63,143 nucleotides of DNA from NCBI GenBank assembly GCA_049999805.1, contig JBNGIO010006164.1, positions 151,939 through 215,081 of the forward strand, in the 5' to 3' direction. The position numbers and the translations under genes are program-made. This DNA comes from Folioceros fuciformis (Eukaryota; Anthocerotophyta; Anthocerotopsida; Anthocerotales). Within the stretch, counting starts at the first letter, position 1, and the number at the start of each line of letters is the position of its first letter. Shown here piece after piece: positions 19,857-30,100 of the stretch. Under the pieces are notes generated by a model. It made no database searches and had not been told where the DNA came from. It saw only the letters and a list, made by a program, of their open reading frames with translations.

Positions 19857-21921
19857 AACAGTGGACAGCAGCTCGGATCCCGCAGACCCCTTGTCTTCCA
19901 GATCTGCTTATGCCGCAACAGCTGCAGCAGGAGTCATGATGCTGGAACTGAGCGCAACGTGCTCACAAGACCCACAATGTCCCTCGGTGGCTGTGTTGCT
20001 GAATCCGAGCTGTAAGCGATGGCCACAGACACGCCTGCTCGGCTAAGCTTGCGTGGCAAGCAGATCGATAATTTTGAGTTGGTACCGACTCCTCTACCCC
20101 AATTGGGGGGGGCGGGCGAGGGCTGGCTGCCCGCAAGTAATCCGACATGATGAATTGATTTTCGGGCGGTACCGGATTACAGGTACAGGCCAGGTGTGAC
20201 ATCACATGGTCTCTTCGCCGCCAGTCGGCCTGGAATTTTAATACTGCACCTTCACAAAAAACGTCTCTTGTTCCTCGAGCCTGCAGGGACCGCCGGCACA
20301 CGTCTTTGCACACACCACGCCATTTGCACACACGCAAAAGCAAAAGCAAAAGCCTGTTAGCAAGCCAAGCCAGGCCACAATAACAGAAACTTGGATGGAT
20401 ACGGCCGGACCACTCAACCCATTTTGGCATGCATGGAATGCGCACACACACAACACAACAGTACACCAGACAATAATTCCTTGGAACCCAGATTTCGTGT
20501 CGTCGAGGTTTCGCACAGAAAAGTACATGAGCCCCTCTGGAGTAACTGTATGATCACCGACAGACAGTCCAAATTCAGGCGGCTCCAAGATCACCCGGAA
20601 CTCACTCCTTGCTGAGCCAACGCAATGTGTCATGCACACGCAGACCAGTCACAGAACATACAGCGGGCACAATGGGTGTCTCGTTGTTTCTCGGTTTCCA
20701 ACCTGAAATGGCCGCAACTTGGAATGGCCCTTCTAGAAACACGGCTACATGCAGAGCTTTTGACGAGCTACCTACCACCAACAGACATAGGTTGACGCGG
20801 TGATGAGATAGGATTGTCACCTTCCACCAATGTTTCCAACAGCCTAGCCTGTTTCTGTTCAGATCTAACCAGGCAAACCCAGCACCAGAACCTGGCAAGA
20901 GGACATGCAAGGAATCGTCACCAAAGCCTTCTTGCCGGAACTGAAAAGATAGGGGAGATCAGAGCGCTGGTGAATGGCTGCTGTACATGTCATGGTTTGA
21001 AATCAATAGGTACACGAAACCATAGTCACGGGGACTCAGGTGTCATCCTGTTTACCTGTAAGGTGTAAGGTGTAAGGTGCCATGGAGTGAGGCATGACGG
21101 AAAATGACCTCCCTCCCTAAACGGGGCATAGTGGAAGTGCCCTTATCACTTGTGGGAGGGGTGGTGTTGGTTCCAATTATTATTTAGGGAAGGCTAATCG
21201 CGTTTGAATTATTTTTGCTTCCAATTTACTGCACCAAAATAGTAGGTTTTACAGGCACTCGTGGCTTATTGAAAGACCATCCTAAGTTCCCATTAAAAAA
21301 TAATTCAATCTTAAACCTCTAAAAATAATTTAATCTGAGGTTCTTCTAAAGTTCTTAGGGTTTAGATAAACAATCTTCTACATTTCCGTAGAAGAGGCAA
21401 CGAAAAAGGAATTTTACTGAGCTTTTGTTGGAAGACGAAGGCCCCCCTCTTCCACATGGAGAATGCCTCTTGCAAAGTCTTCCACACAGGAATTGTGTCC
21501 CGTCTATGTTGGATATCTTCGACCTGGATGCCAACACCTTACTTGTAATATGTAGAGCTTGAACGGGAACTTCCGTTTCCTTTCTAAAGCGCAGCATCAT
21601 CATCTCCCGCTTGGAACAGTACAGTACAAGGCAGACGTCCACCAATCGGGAGTCATTCGCCGCCGTTTCGTTTGGTCAATCGATCCCTGGCCTGCCCTGC
21701 CCTGGCCTGGCCTGGCCTGCCCTGCTCCTCCGTCACTGTCGGGTGGCATCTACTTCAGGCAAGGCAACACGTTGGAACATCCATACATACAAGCAGCAGG
21801 ATCACCCTCCGGTGAGTATTCATCAGAGCCTTCCGTTAATGATATTCATGTGCATGGGAAACTGCATCCTGTACTTTCCACGAACCTGTAGCAGGTGCGG
21901 TGCTCACTGCTCACGCGCTAA
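19857..21921. other. intergenic, low-complexity patches only
   Basis: About 2 kb without a recognisable gene. It contains a gcaaaa run near 20339-20354, a cctggcctgg-type run at 21686-21728 and AT-rich sequence at 21180-21340. Open frames at 19963-20466, 20238-20639 and 21355-21645 show no family features. Confidence 0.45.
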
Positions 21922-22192
21922 TCAGCATGTTCTCTTCTCTGCCTCGTGAACATGGCCTGACGCCCCCACCAGACCAGATATATTAATCACCACGCAATTG
22001 TAATGCTCGAGAGTAGGTTCCAAGCCATGCTCTTGTCCGGAGGGTCCCAAACACCTTATGTACCTCATCCCAAAATGCTGCTTGAAGGCAAGTGAACGCA
22101 GCATCCATCAGCACAGTCATGGGTGTTTTAATCTGGTGTCCTGCAGGGATCTGCAGGCGAATGATCGTCCAGAACGCTCTTGTAGGACACAA
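21922..22192 (-). pseudogene. fragment of PPR L2-S2 region
   Basis: Minus-strand frames in two phases give KTPMTVLMDAAFTCL...VHKVFGTL and then HGLEPTLEHYNCVV followed by VGASGHVHEAEK. These correspond to the end of an L2 motif and an S2 motif (EHYxCMVDLLGRAGxLxEAE) of PLS proteins. At least one frameshift separates them. It lies just 3' of the PPR gene at 22374-25544 but is not its continuation. Confidence 0.65.
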
Positions 22193-22373
22193 AGGTTTGA
22201 TGACCGATCTACGTATCCAGACCGGTTAATTGCGCAGTCGACTGCAACTGGCCTGTCCAAAATTCTTCTCCCCGAGGACCTCATTGGACTCTACATCACG
22301 GTAGTCAGCCGAAGAAGGGCACTCGTTGTGTTTACCTGCCACCCAACTACAGTACTGAGTTTACTTGTCATCA

Positions 22374-25300
22374 TCAGGTCTGCCCCGTCCCCCCTAGCAC
22401 AAGACTAGATGTGGCACGTATCCTTCGCTCTTCATGTTGCAAGCTTGCTGTCGCAACCTCGCAGGCATGCATACCTTCGCAATTGCGATGCTTTCTATCC
22501 CCAACCACAAAACTATGCACCAGTCCGTCCATGTCTGTCCACCAGCTCTCCCCTGGCTGCTTCCATGCCCCGACTCTTTTCCGAATCCCTTGCATCTCCT
22601 CTGCCTCCTTCCACATCTGGGCACTTATGTAAATGTTCGACATCAACACGTATGCTGATGGATCTTTTTGGTCAAGCGTCACTGCTTCGTTGAAAGCATG
22701 GCATCCCACCTCCACATTCCTCCACTTTTGACACGCACCCAAGAGCATGTGCCAAACTGTGGTATCGGCTGGTATCGGCATTGTCTTTGCCACCATGAGG
22801 GCCTCATCAAGTTGGCCAGCACGGCCCAGGAGATCCACCATACATGAGTAGTGCTCTGCCATGGGAGTGATGCCATAGCGTCCTCTCATATCCTCAAAGT
22901 AGTCTTGCCCCTTGCTCACCAGACCTGCATGACTGCATGCTGTTAGTACACTCAAAAATGTGATACCATCCGGCTGTACACCATCCTCTGCCATTCTGCG
23001 AACCAAGCAGAAAACCACTTCACTGTCCCCTTGACAAGTATACCCTGCAATCAGTGCGTTCCAGGCAACTACATCTTTTGCGGGCAATGCATTAAACACT
23101 TGCTGCGCATCAACCATGCTCCCGGACTTTGCATACATGTTAATCAAACTGATGGCTACAAACACATCAGCTTCAAGCCCTTGCTCCCTTATGTCCACAT
23201 GAAGCTGCCTTCCCAGATGTAAAGCTGCCACATCCGCACATGCCTGCAAGACCGCCACGAACGTCATACCAGAGGGTGCAGCAGTGCCTTCGTTTTGCAT
23301 GCCACAGTAGAGATGTATGGCCTCGAGACTCATGCCCTGCTGCGAATAGCCAGCTATCATGGCATTCCATGTCACCACATCTTTTTGGAAAAGCCCATCA
23401 AACACTCTCTGAGCGTCTTCTAAGCTCCCACACTTTGCATACATGTTTACCAAACTATTGGCTACAAACACATCGGCTTCAAGTCCTTGTTCGCGTATCC
23501 GTGCATGAATCTGTTTCCCATTCTCCAAGGCTGACGTGCCCAAGCTTGCGCACGCCTGCAGGAGACACACAAACGTCACAGAATCAGGTGCAATTAAGCC
23601 TTCTTCTTGCATGGCACTGTAGAGGCGAAGGGCTTCCTGCCCCTTGCCCTGCTGGGAATATCCTGCTATAATTGCATTCCAGGTTACCACATTCCTTTGA
23701 TCAAGCGTGTCAAATACGTTCTGAGCATCCTCTAGGCTGCCACATTTTGCATACATGTTTACTAAACTGCTGGCAAAAAAGTCATCAGTCAAGAGTCCTT
23801 CGTCAACAATCTGTGCATGGATCTGCTTCCCCTTATCCAAGGCACAGATACCAACACTTGCACATGCTTGGAGAAGGCACAGAAATGTAACGGAATCAGG
23901 TGCTGCAATGCCCTCAACTTGCATTTCACCGTACAGAGAAAGGGCTTCCTCACCCATGCCCTTCTGAGAGTATCCCGCTATAAGAGCAGTCCAAGTCACC
24001 ACATTTCTTTCCTGCAGCCTGTCGAATGCACCCTGAGCATCCTCTAGGCTGCCACACTTTGCATACATGTTTACCAAACTGTTGGCCACAGCCACATCAG
24101 CTCCCAGCCCTTGTTCCACAATTTGTGCATGAAGATGCTTCCCCTTCTCCAAAGCTGGGGTACCCACGCTTGCACACGCCTGCAGCAGACAGACAAATGT
24201 CACGGAATTAGGTGCAGCAATGCCTTCTTCTTGCATGGCACTGTAAAGGCAAAGCGCTTCCTGACCCATGCCCTGATGGGAATAACCTGCTATGAGACTG
24301 GTCCACGTCACCACATTCTTTTGACGAAGGCTGTCAAACACGCCCTGAGCATCCTCCAGGCTGCCACATTTGGCATACATGTTTACCAAACTGTTTGCTA
24401 AAACCACATCAGCCTGCAGCCCTCGCTCCTCAATCCGTGCATGAAGCTGCTTCCCCTTCTCCAACGCCGAAATACCCACACTTGCACATGCCTGAAGAAG
24501 GCACACATATGTCACAGGATCAGCTGTAGTGATGCCTTCTTGTTGCATATCAGCGTAGAGCTGAAGGGCCTCCTGACCCATGCCCTGCTGAGCATATCCT
24601 GCCATCATGGCATTCCACAACACCACGTCTCGTTCAGGAACCCCATCAAACACTCTTTGCGCATCCTCCAAGCTGCCACATTTTGCATACATGTCCACCA
24701 AGCAACTAGAAATAAACAGGTCAATCCCAACACCACTGGCCATGACATCGGCGTGCACCTGCTGCCCAGTTTCCAAGTCTGCTTCCCTTGCACAAGCCTG
24801 TAGAGCCGCTACAAACACATGGCCATCTGGCTTAACGCTGGACCTGCGCATCTCTAGATACAGTTGCAGGGCCTGCCTTGCTTGCCCATGGTGAACATGT
24901 GCCGATATTATGGCAGACCACGTGAAGGCATCCGGCTTGGACACTACGCTGAACACATCCACGGCTTCCTGCAGCCGGGCATGGGACGAATACATTCGTA
25001 GGAGATGGTTGCACAAAAACGTGTCCGACTCATACCCCGCTTTCACACACACAGCATGGACTCGGCGACCCAGAACCAAATCTTTCCTCCTCAAACATTT
25101 CTGCAGCACCTCATACAGGAGATGGTGTGGGATACGAATGTCTGGGTTCGCGTGCGCCAGAACTATCAGAGCCTCGACAGCCTCACTGACATGTCCCTGC
25201 TGATATAGTTGGCTCACTGTTCTACGAGTGACTCCACATCCATATCCTGCAGGCCTGTCCTCGGCCTGCAAACTCGAAATGGATGGCCGCGTGCCACGAC

Positions 25301-25544
25301 AACCCAACTGCACATCCAACTGGAACTGGGCATCCACCAAAGCTGGCTTGTACAAGCTGTTCACCAAGACGACCTCGTTGAACACCTCTGTCCTTGCCTT
25401 GTTTGTGACCAGGAAACGATGTTTGAAACAGGAGGAATCCCATAGACAGCCCTCGTCTGCATCAACAACAACAGAGCCGAAGAACGCATCTGTGATTGGC
25501 CGGGCGCCACCTCCACACTTCATTGCATTCAGATCCACATTCAT
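22374..25544 (-). CDS. PLS-type PPR protein with WW-type E+ end; tail frameshifted
   Basis: Frame of 1056 residues. The first ~115 residues include SSCFKHRFLVTNK and EVVLVNSLYKPALVDAQ, which resemble the PDF-motif region of the KP genes in degenerate form. PPR motifs run from GVTRRTVSQLYQQG with seven MY-type S cores (MYAKCGSLEDAQ repeated almost unchanged), so about 20 motifs. P2 (EVVFCLVRRMAEDG), S2 (CMVDLLGRAGQLDEA), E1/E2 (VWHMLLGACQKWRNVE) and the box PGESWWTDMDGLVHSF follow. After VGDRKHRNCEGMHA the frame leaves homology. The other phase reads NMKSEGYVPHLVLC then a stop, which restores the family's E+ extension, so a single-base indel lies near 22450-22470. No deaminase core follows in either phase. 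Predicted organellar RNA-binding factor lacking its own catalytic domain. Confidence 0.85.
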   Translation of the reverse strand: MNVDLNAMKCGGGARPITDAFFGSVVVDADEGCLWDSSCFKHRFLVTNKARTEVFNEVVLVNSLYKPALVDAQFQLDVQLGCRGTRPSISSLQAEDRPAGYGCGVTRRTVSQLYQQGHVSEAVEALIVLAHANPDIRIPHHLLYEVLQKCLRRKDLVLGRRVHAVCVKAGYESDTFLCNHLLRMYSSHARLQEAVDVFSVVSKPDAFTWSAIISAHVHHGQARQALQLYLEMRRSSVKPDGHVFVAALQACAREADLETGQQVHADVMASGVGIDLFISSCLVDMYAKCGSLEDAQRVFDGVPERDVVLWNAMMAGYAQQGMGQEALQLYADMQQEGITTADPVTYVCLLQACASVGISALEKGKQLHARIEERGLQADVVLANSLVNMYAKCGSLEDAQGVFDSLRQKNVVTWTSLIAGYSHQGMGQEALCLYSAMQEEGIAAPNSVTFVCLLQACASVGTPALEKGKHLHAQIVEQGLGADVAVANSLVNMYAKCGSLEDAQGAFDRLQERNVVTWTALIAGYSQKGMGEEALSLYGEMQVEGIAAPDSVTFLCLLQACASVGICALDKGKQIHAQIVDEGLLTDDFFASSLVNMYAKCGSLEDAQNVFDTLDQRNVVTWNAIIAGYSQQGKGQEALRLYSAMQEEGLIAPDSVTFVCLLQACASLGTSALENGKQIHARIREQGLEADVFVANSLVNMYAKCGSLEDAQRVFDGLFQKDVVTWNAMIAGYSQQGMSLEAIHLYCGMQNEGTAAPSGMTFVAVLQACADVAALHLGRQLHVDIREQGLEADVFVAISLINMYAKSGSMVDAQQVFNALPAKDVVAWNALIAGYTCQGDSEVVFCLVRRMAEDGVQPDGITFLSVLTACSHAGLVSKGQDYFEDMRGRYGITPMAEHYSCMVDLLGRAGQLDEALMVAKTMPIPADTTVWHMLLGACQKWRNVEVGCHAFNEAVTLDQKDPSAYVLMSNIYISAQMWKEAEEMQGIRKRVGAWKQPGESWWTDMDGLVHSFVVGDRKHRNCEGMHACEVATASLQHEERRIRATSSLVLGGTGQT

Positions 25545-25868
25545 TCGAACAGCCCACTCGGGTCCCAGCTACGGACACCAAGAGCTTCTGGTAAGGATCC
25601 CGAAATTGGAATAACCCATATCGATGGCACATTGTGAGTCACATTCATGGCTTATTAATACCGCTGCCGTCCTCCTATGTTTTTCGCCTTAAACTAATGA
25701 GTAAGGAAAACAAAGCGCTGGGTCGAAGCCCGGTGCTGCGTCTACAGTACGCATGTATTTTTGGAAGGGGTGATAGGCTGGCCAGTGGTTGACGCTGCTT
25801 ACTTTGCAGAACTCTTCTGCGCGGGCCTCCCACCATACGAACGAAACCAAGTTGGATTGTGTGTGTGA

Positions 25869-26072
25869 TTGGTCGGACTGTACTGCCGCGCGGCTGATGC
25901 AGCCATCGCTCGGCCTAACTTGTTTGAGTCGTCGTATTTGCGTCCTTGCATGCAGGCGGGGGATGATGTGCTGTCGAAGGTGGAGCAATATGACTCTGCT
26001 AGCTCAGAGACGATGGCGGGGAATCCTACTTCGCTTGTTGCCCTGCTTGGAAAGCTTGCTGAAGAAAGCTAG
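25869..26072 (+). other. possible terminal exon, family unknown
   Basis: An acceptor-like catgcag at about 25953 is followed by an open, protein-like segment (AGDDVLSKVEQYDS..., ending LGKLAEES and a stop). I do not recognise the family and see no upstream exons in the window, so this may be a gene fragment or chance. Confidence 0.2.
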
Positions 26073-27007
26073 CCAGTGGCACCGACTGCATGTAGACCGT
26101 GCGTGGACGATGCCGCGTGCAAGCTGACCGTGTGTCCGCGCGCTGTTACCCTAAACCCTGAACTCGTGCTTGGCAGGCAAGGTTTTTTCCCTTCAAACAA
26201 GGTTTCTCTTCGTTGGCGAGGTTACAGGGGTACTGTCTGTCATTCAATGTTTTCGTGTGTTCATTTGTCCAGTTGGTACCAGTGTAGTGGTTTTGCAGGT
26301 GAGTATGTAACGCTCGGATGTCTGACCATAACCTGAAGCACCGCCGGATTGTGCTCCAGCCAACCCGGGCGCTACGGGACCGACCCAAACCCTACTCCTT
26401 CTACTCCATGGCTTCACCCAAACCTCTTCGCGCCTTGACTTCTCCTTCTTCATGATATGATAATGACCTGTCAAGGTCCAGTATTAAGGTCTGCAGATAG
26501 TCTGTCTGTTTGTTCCTGTGACTACTCCATCCTCTCCAAAACCTTGGAGCCGAATGTCCCTCCGTCAGAACAACCAAAACTAAAACCCATAGGTTATACA
26601 GGTAAGACGCCCGCATAAACTTCAAGCTCTATATCGACCTTCTCTACCAGTATCAAAGAGAGCCGCGAGCTCTCCTTCCATGGCTTTGATGGAGCCTCTC
26701 TCAACATCTTACGTTTCTTTGGGTGAGGTGGATGAAGATTGGTGTCGTTGTCTTCCTGTCGTAGTTGGCGACGTTTCCTGAAATCGAAAACGACCAAAAG
26801 TGAATAGAAACTTCACTTCAAAATGTTCTGCCTTCCACACGAGCAGTAATGATGCTGCGAGCAAGGAGTGCATCCCACTAAAGCTTGAATACAAGCTTGC
26901 ACATCCTGCACGCAAACACTCCTCACCAATGCTGCGGGTGCAAAGAGTCCGCACGACTCATTAGGGCGCAGATGAAGCATCTTGCAAGGAAGCGACGAAG
27001 GAACGAA

Positions 27008-27076
27008 GGGTGGAGTGGAGTGGAGTGGAGCGGAGTGCAGGGTGGAGTGGAGTGGAGCGGAGTGCAGGGTGGAGTG
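27008..27076. repeat. short tandem repeat (ggagtggagcggagtgcagg type)
   Basis: Two or more imperfect copies of a ~28-33 base unit built from ggagt/ggagc blocks. It lies about 35 bases upstream of the ATG of the KP-type PPR gene, in its leader or promoter. Confidence 0.8.
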
Positions 27077-27110
27077 ATCGTCACACTGTCGATGTGCCTC
27101 AACTACCGTC

Positions 27111-30100
27111 ATGGCTGCCAGCTTCCTCAACCCAAAGTGGGCTCCTGGGAATGTCGTGAAAATTAAGCAGCAAGACGTATGGGTCTGTGGTGGTCGCAAT
27201 GGTACACCCCAGCTCTGGCTCAGCCCTGCCGTGTCACCTGGTGTGGGGAAGCTCGAAGGACCGGCAGCAGTTGCTGGAGCCAGCTACGGTCATGACGGCA
27301 GAACGCCACAAGAACAGCAGGAGCTTTTGTGGCAGGATTTCTTCTCGGATCCCGCACAGTGGTGGGATTGCAGGCAGGCTAAGAGAAGTCCCCGCCATCC
27401 GGACTTCAGGCACAAGGCCTCCAGGAAAGCCCTGTGGGTAGACAATCCTAGGAACCCTGGCTGGCTGCACGCTCAGCTAGCTGCGTGGGATGAGCAGGGG
27501 CATGCTGGGACCAGCTCTGGCACAGGGAGCCGACCTGGTCACTGGACACACGGAGAGGATATGTCGGAGGTGGATATCTGTCGGAGGCTGTGTGACAAGG
27601 GCCAATTAGGTGAGGCCATTGAAGCTTTGGACCTCCTGGTGCAGAGGGGACTGCGTTTTGATACTGGTCTTCTCTATTCCGTGCTCAAGAGGTGCATCGC
27701 ACAGAGGGATTTGCATCACGGGAAACGAGTCCATGTCCTCTCTGTTAGAAGTGGTAAGGAGACGGACAGGTTTCTGGGCAACCACATCATACGGATGTAT
27801 GCCTCCCATGGCCTGCTGGAGGACGCGGTGAACGTGTTTTCCAGGATAGCTGCTCCAAACACCTTCGCATGGGCTTCCATTATCAAGGCGCATGCGGATC
27901 ATGGACAGCCTGCGGAGGCCGTGAAATTGTATCGCCAGATGCGGCGGTCGACCATGGAGCCTAACAACCATATATTTGTGGCAGTCCTCAAAGCCTGTGC
28001 TTTGGCGGGAGACCTGGCTTCCGGGAAGGAGGTGCACACCGATATCCTGGAGAGTTCTCATGAACCCGACATGTTTGTTGGCAGCTCCTTGCTGGATATG
28101 TATGCAAAGTGCGGCAGTTTAGAGGATGCTCGTGCTGTGTTTGATGATCTGCCCGTGAAAGATGTGGTGACATGGACTGCCATGATCGCAGGGTATGCTC
28201 AGCACGGACGAGGTCAAGAAGCGCTGGATCTGTACGCCTCCATGCAGCACAACGGCTTGTTACCAGCCAATCACGTCACGTTTGTGTCCCTTCTAAAAGC
28301 ATGTGCCGTTGTGGGTGCTTTGCATCAAGGCATGCAGCTCCATTCGCTGATTCGTAAAAGAGGGCTGGAGAATGATGTGGTCATTGGTAGCTGCCTGGTT
28401 GACATGTACGCGAAATGTGGGAACTTAGAGGACGCTCGAAAGGTTTTTGACAACCTTCCCACTAGAAGTGTGGTGACATGGAATGCCATGTTTGCAGGGT
28501 ATGCGCAGCATAGTCTTGGTCAAGAAGCCATTGATCTCTATGCAAGCATGCAGCAAGAGGGCAAGACACTACCTGATCGTGTTACGTTCGTGTGCCTCCT
28601 CAAGGCTTGTGCCAGCGTCAGGGCTCTGCACCAGGGGAAGCAGCTGCATTCTAGGATTCAGGAAAGGGTGCTGCACACGGATATGGTTGTGGGAAGCTGC
28701 CTGGTTGACATGTATGCCAAGTGTGGGGACATCGAGCTTGCTCGCAGGGTCTTTGACGAGCTGCCCAGGAGGGATGTTGTTACATGGAGCGCAATGATTG
28801 GAGGATATGCCAGTCATGGCCGTGGGCACGATGCTCTTGATCTGTATGCAGTTATGCAAGAGGACGGCGTGGATCCAGCCAATCACATCACTTTCGTGTC
28901 CCTCCTGAAAGCATGTGCGATTGCGGGAGCCTTGCAACAAGGAAAGCAGCTTCATCTGCAACTTGAACAAAGAGGACTCGAAACTGATCTGGTTATTGGC
29001 AACTGTCTCGTTGACATGTATGCAAGGTGTGGAAGCTTAGAGGATGCACGCAGAGTTTTTGACCGGTTATCTTGTAGGGACGTGGTAGCTTGGAATGCGA
29101 TTCTTGGAGGCTACTGTCAGCAGGGGCTTGGTCAAGATGCCTTGGATCTTTATGCAAGTATGCAACAAGAGGTGCTGTCTGTGGGTAATCATGTTACGTT
29201 TGTCTGGCTCCTGAATGCATGTGCCAGTATTGGAGGTTTGCATCAAGGAAAGCAGCTTCATGATGTGATCCAAGACAAGGGATTAGATTCCGATGTGGTT
29301 GTCGGCAACTGTCTGGTGGACATGTATGCAAAATGTGGGAGCTTGGAAGGTGCTCGTAGAGTGTTTGAAACGTTGGCTGTGAAAGATGTGGTGACATGGA
29401 ATAGTCTGTTGAACGGTTATGCTAAACATGGGGATGGCCACAGGGCAATACAGTTTTTCGAAGAAATGCGGGAGGAAAGTGTAGAGCCGAATGGCGCCAC
29501 CTTCATTTCTTTGCTGGTAGCGTGCAGTCACAAGGGGCTGGTGAAAGAAGGCCAACGCTATTTTGGGATGATGGAGGAGCAGGGCATCGAGCCAACAGAC
29601 CAGCATCATAACTGCATGATTGATCTCCTTGGGCGGTCAGGGAATTTGGAAGGTGCTGAAAAGTTGTTGCAGTCTGTGCCTTTTGAAAATGATGTTGTAG
29701 GATGGACATCTTTGCTGAGTGCGTGTAAAAGCCATGGAGATGTAGAGCGTGGAAGGCGATGTTTTGAACGTCTGGTACGTTTGGAGCCTCAGACTGCAGC
29801 TGCTTACGTGCTCCTGGGGAATATCTATGCAAACGCAGGCATGTGGAGTGACGCAGAGGAAATCGAAAGGTTGAGAAAGTGCGCAGGTGCGTGGAAAAAG
29901 CCTGCAAAGGCTGGTATCGAAGTGAACAACAAGATGCACGAGTTCACTGTAGGAGACGAGAGACGTGACGTTGCTTCGAAGTTATTGAGCATGAACGTGA
30001 GGGTGCAGGATGAAGGCGGGCACGTGCCTTTGACTGAGCTGGTTCTGAAAGCAGTTTCGGAGAGTGAAAAGGAAGATGCATTGTGTGGACATGCGGAGAA

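Larger units (their letters stand above)
25545..27110. other. divergent intergenic region with a possible orphan exon and a GGAGT repeat
   Basis: Separates the start of a WW-type PPR gene (minus) from a KP-type PPR gene (plus). It contains a possible terminal exon (25869-26072) and a short tandem repeat (27008-27076). A ccctaaaccc telo-box-like string sits near 26149-26158. Confidence 0.4.
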
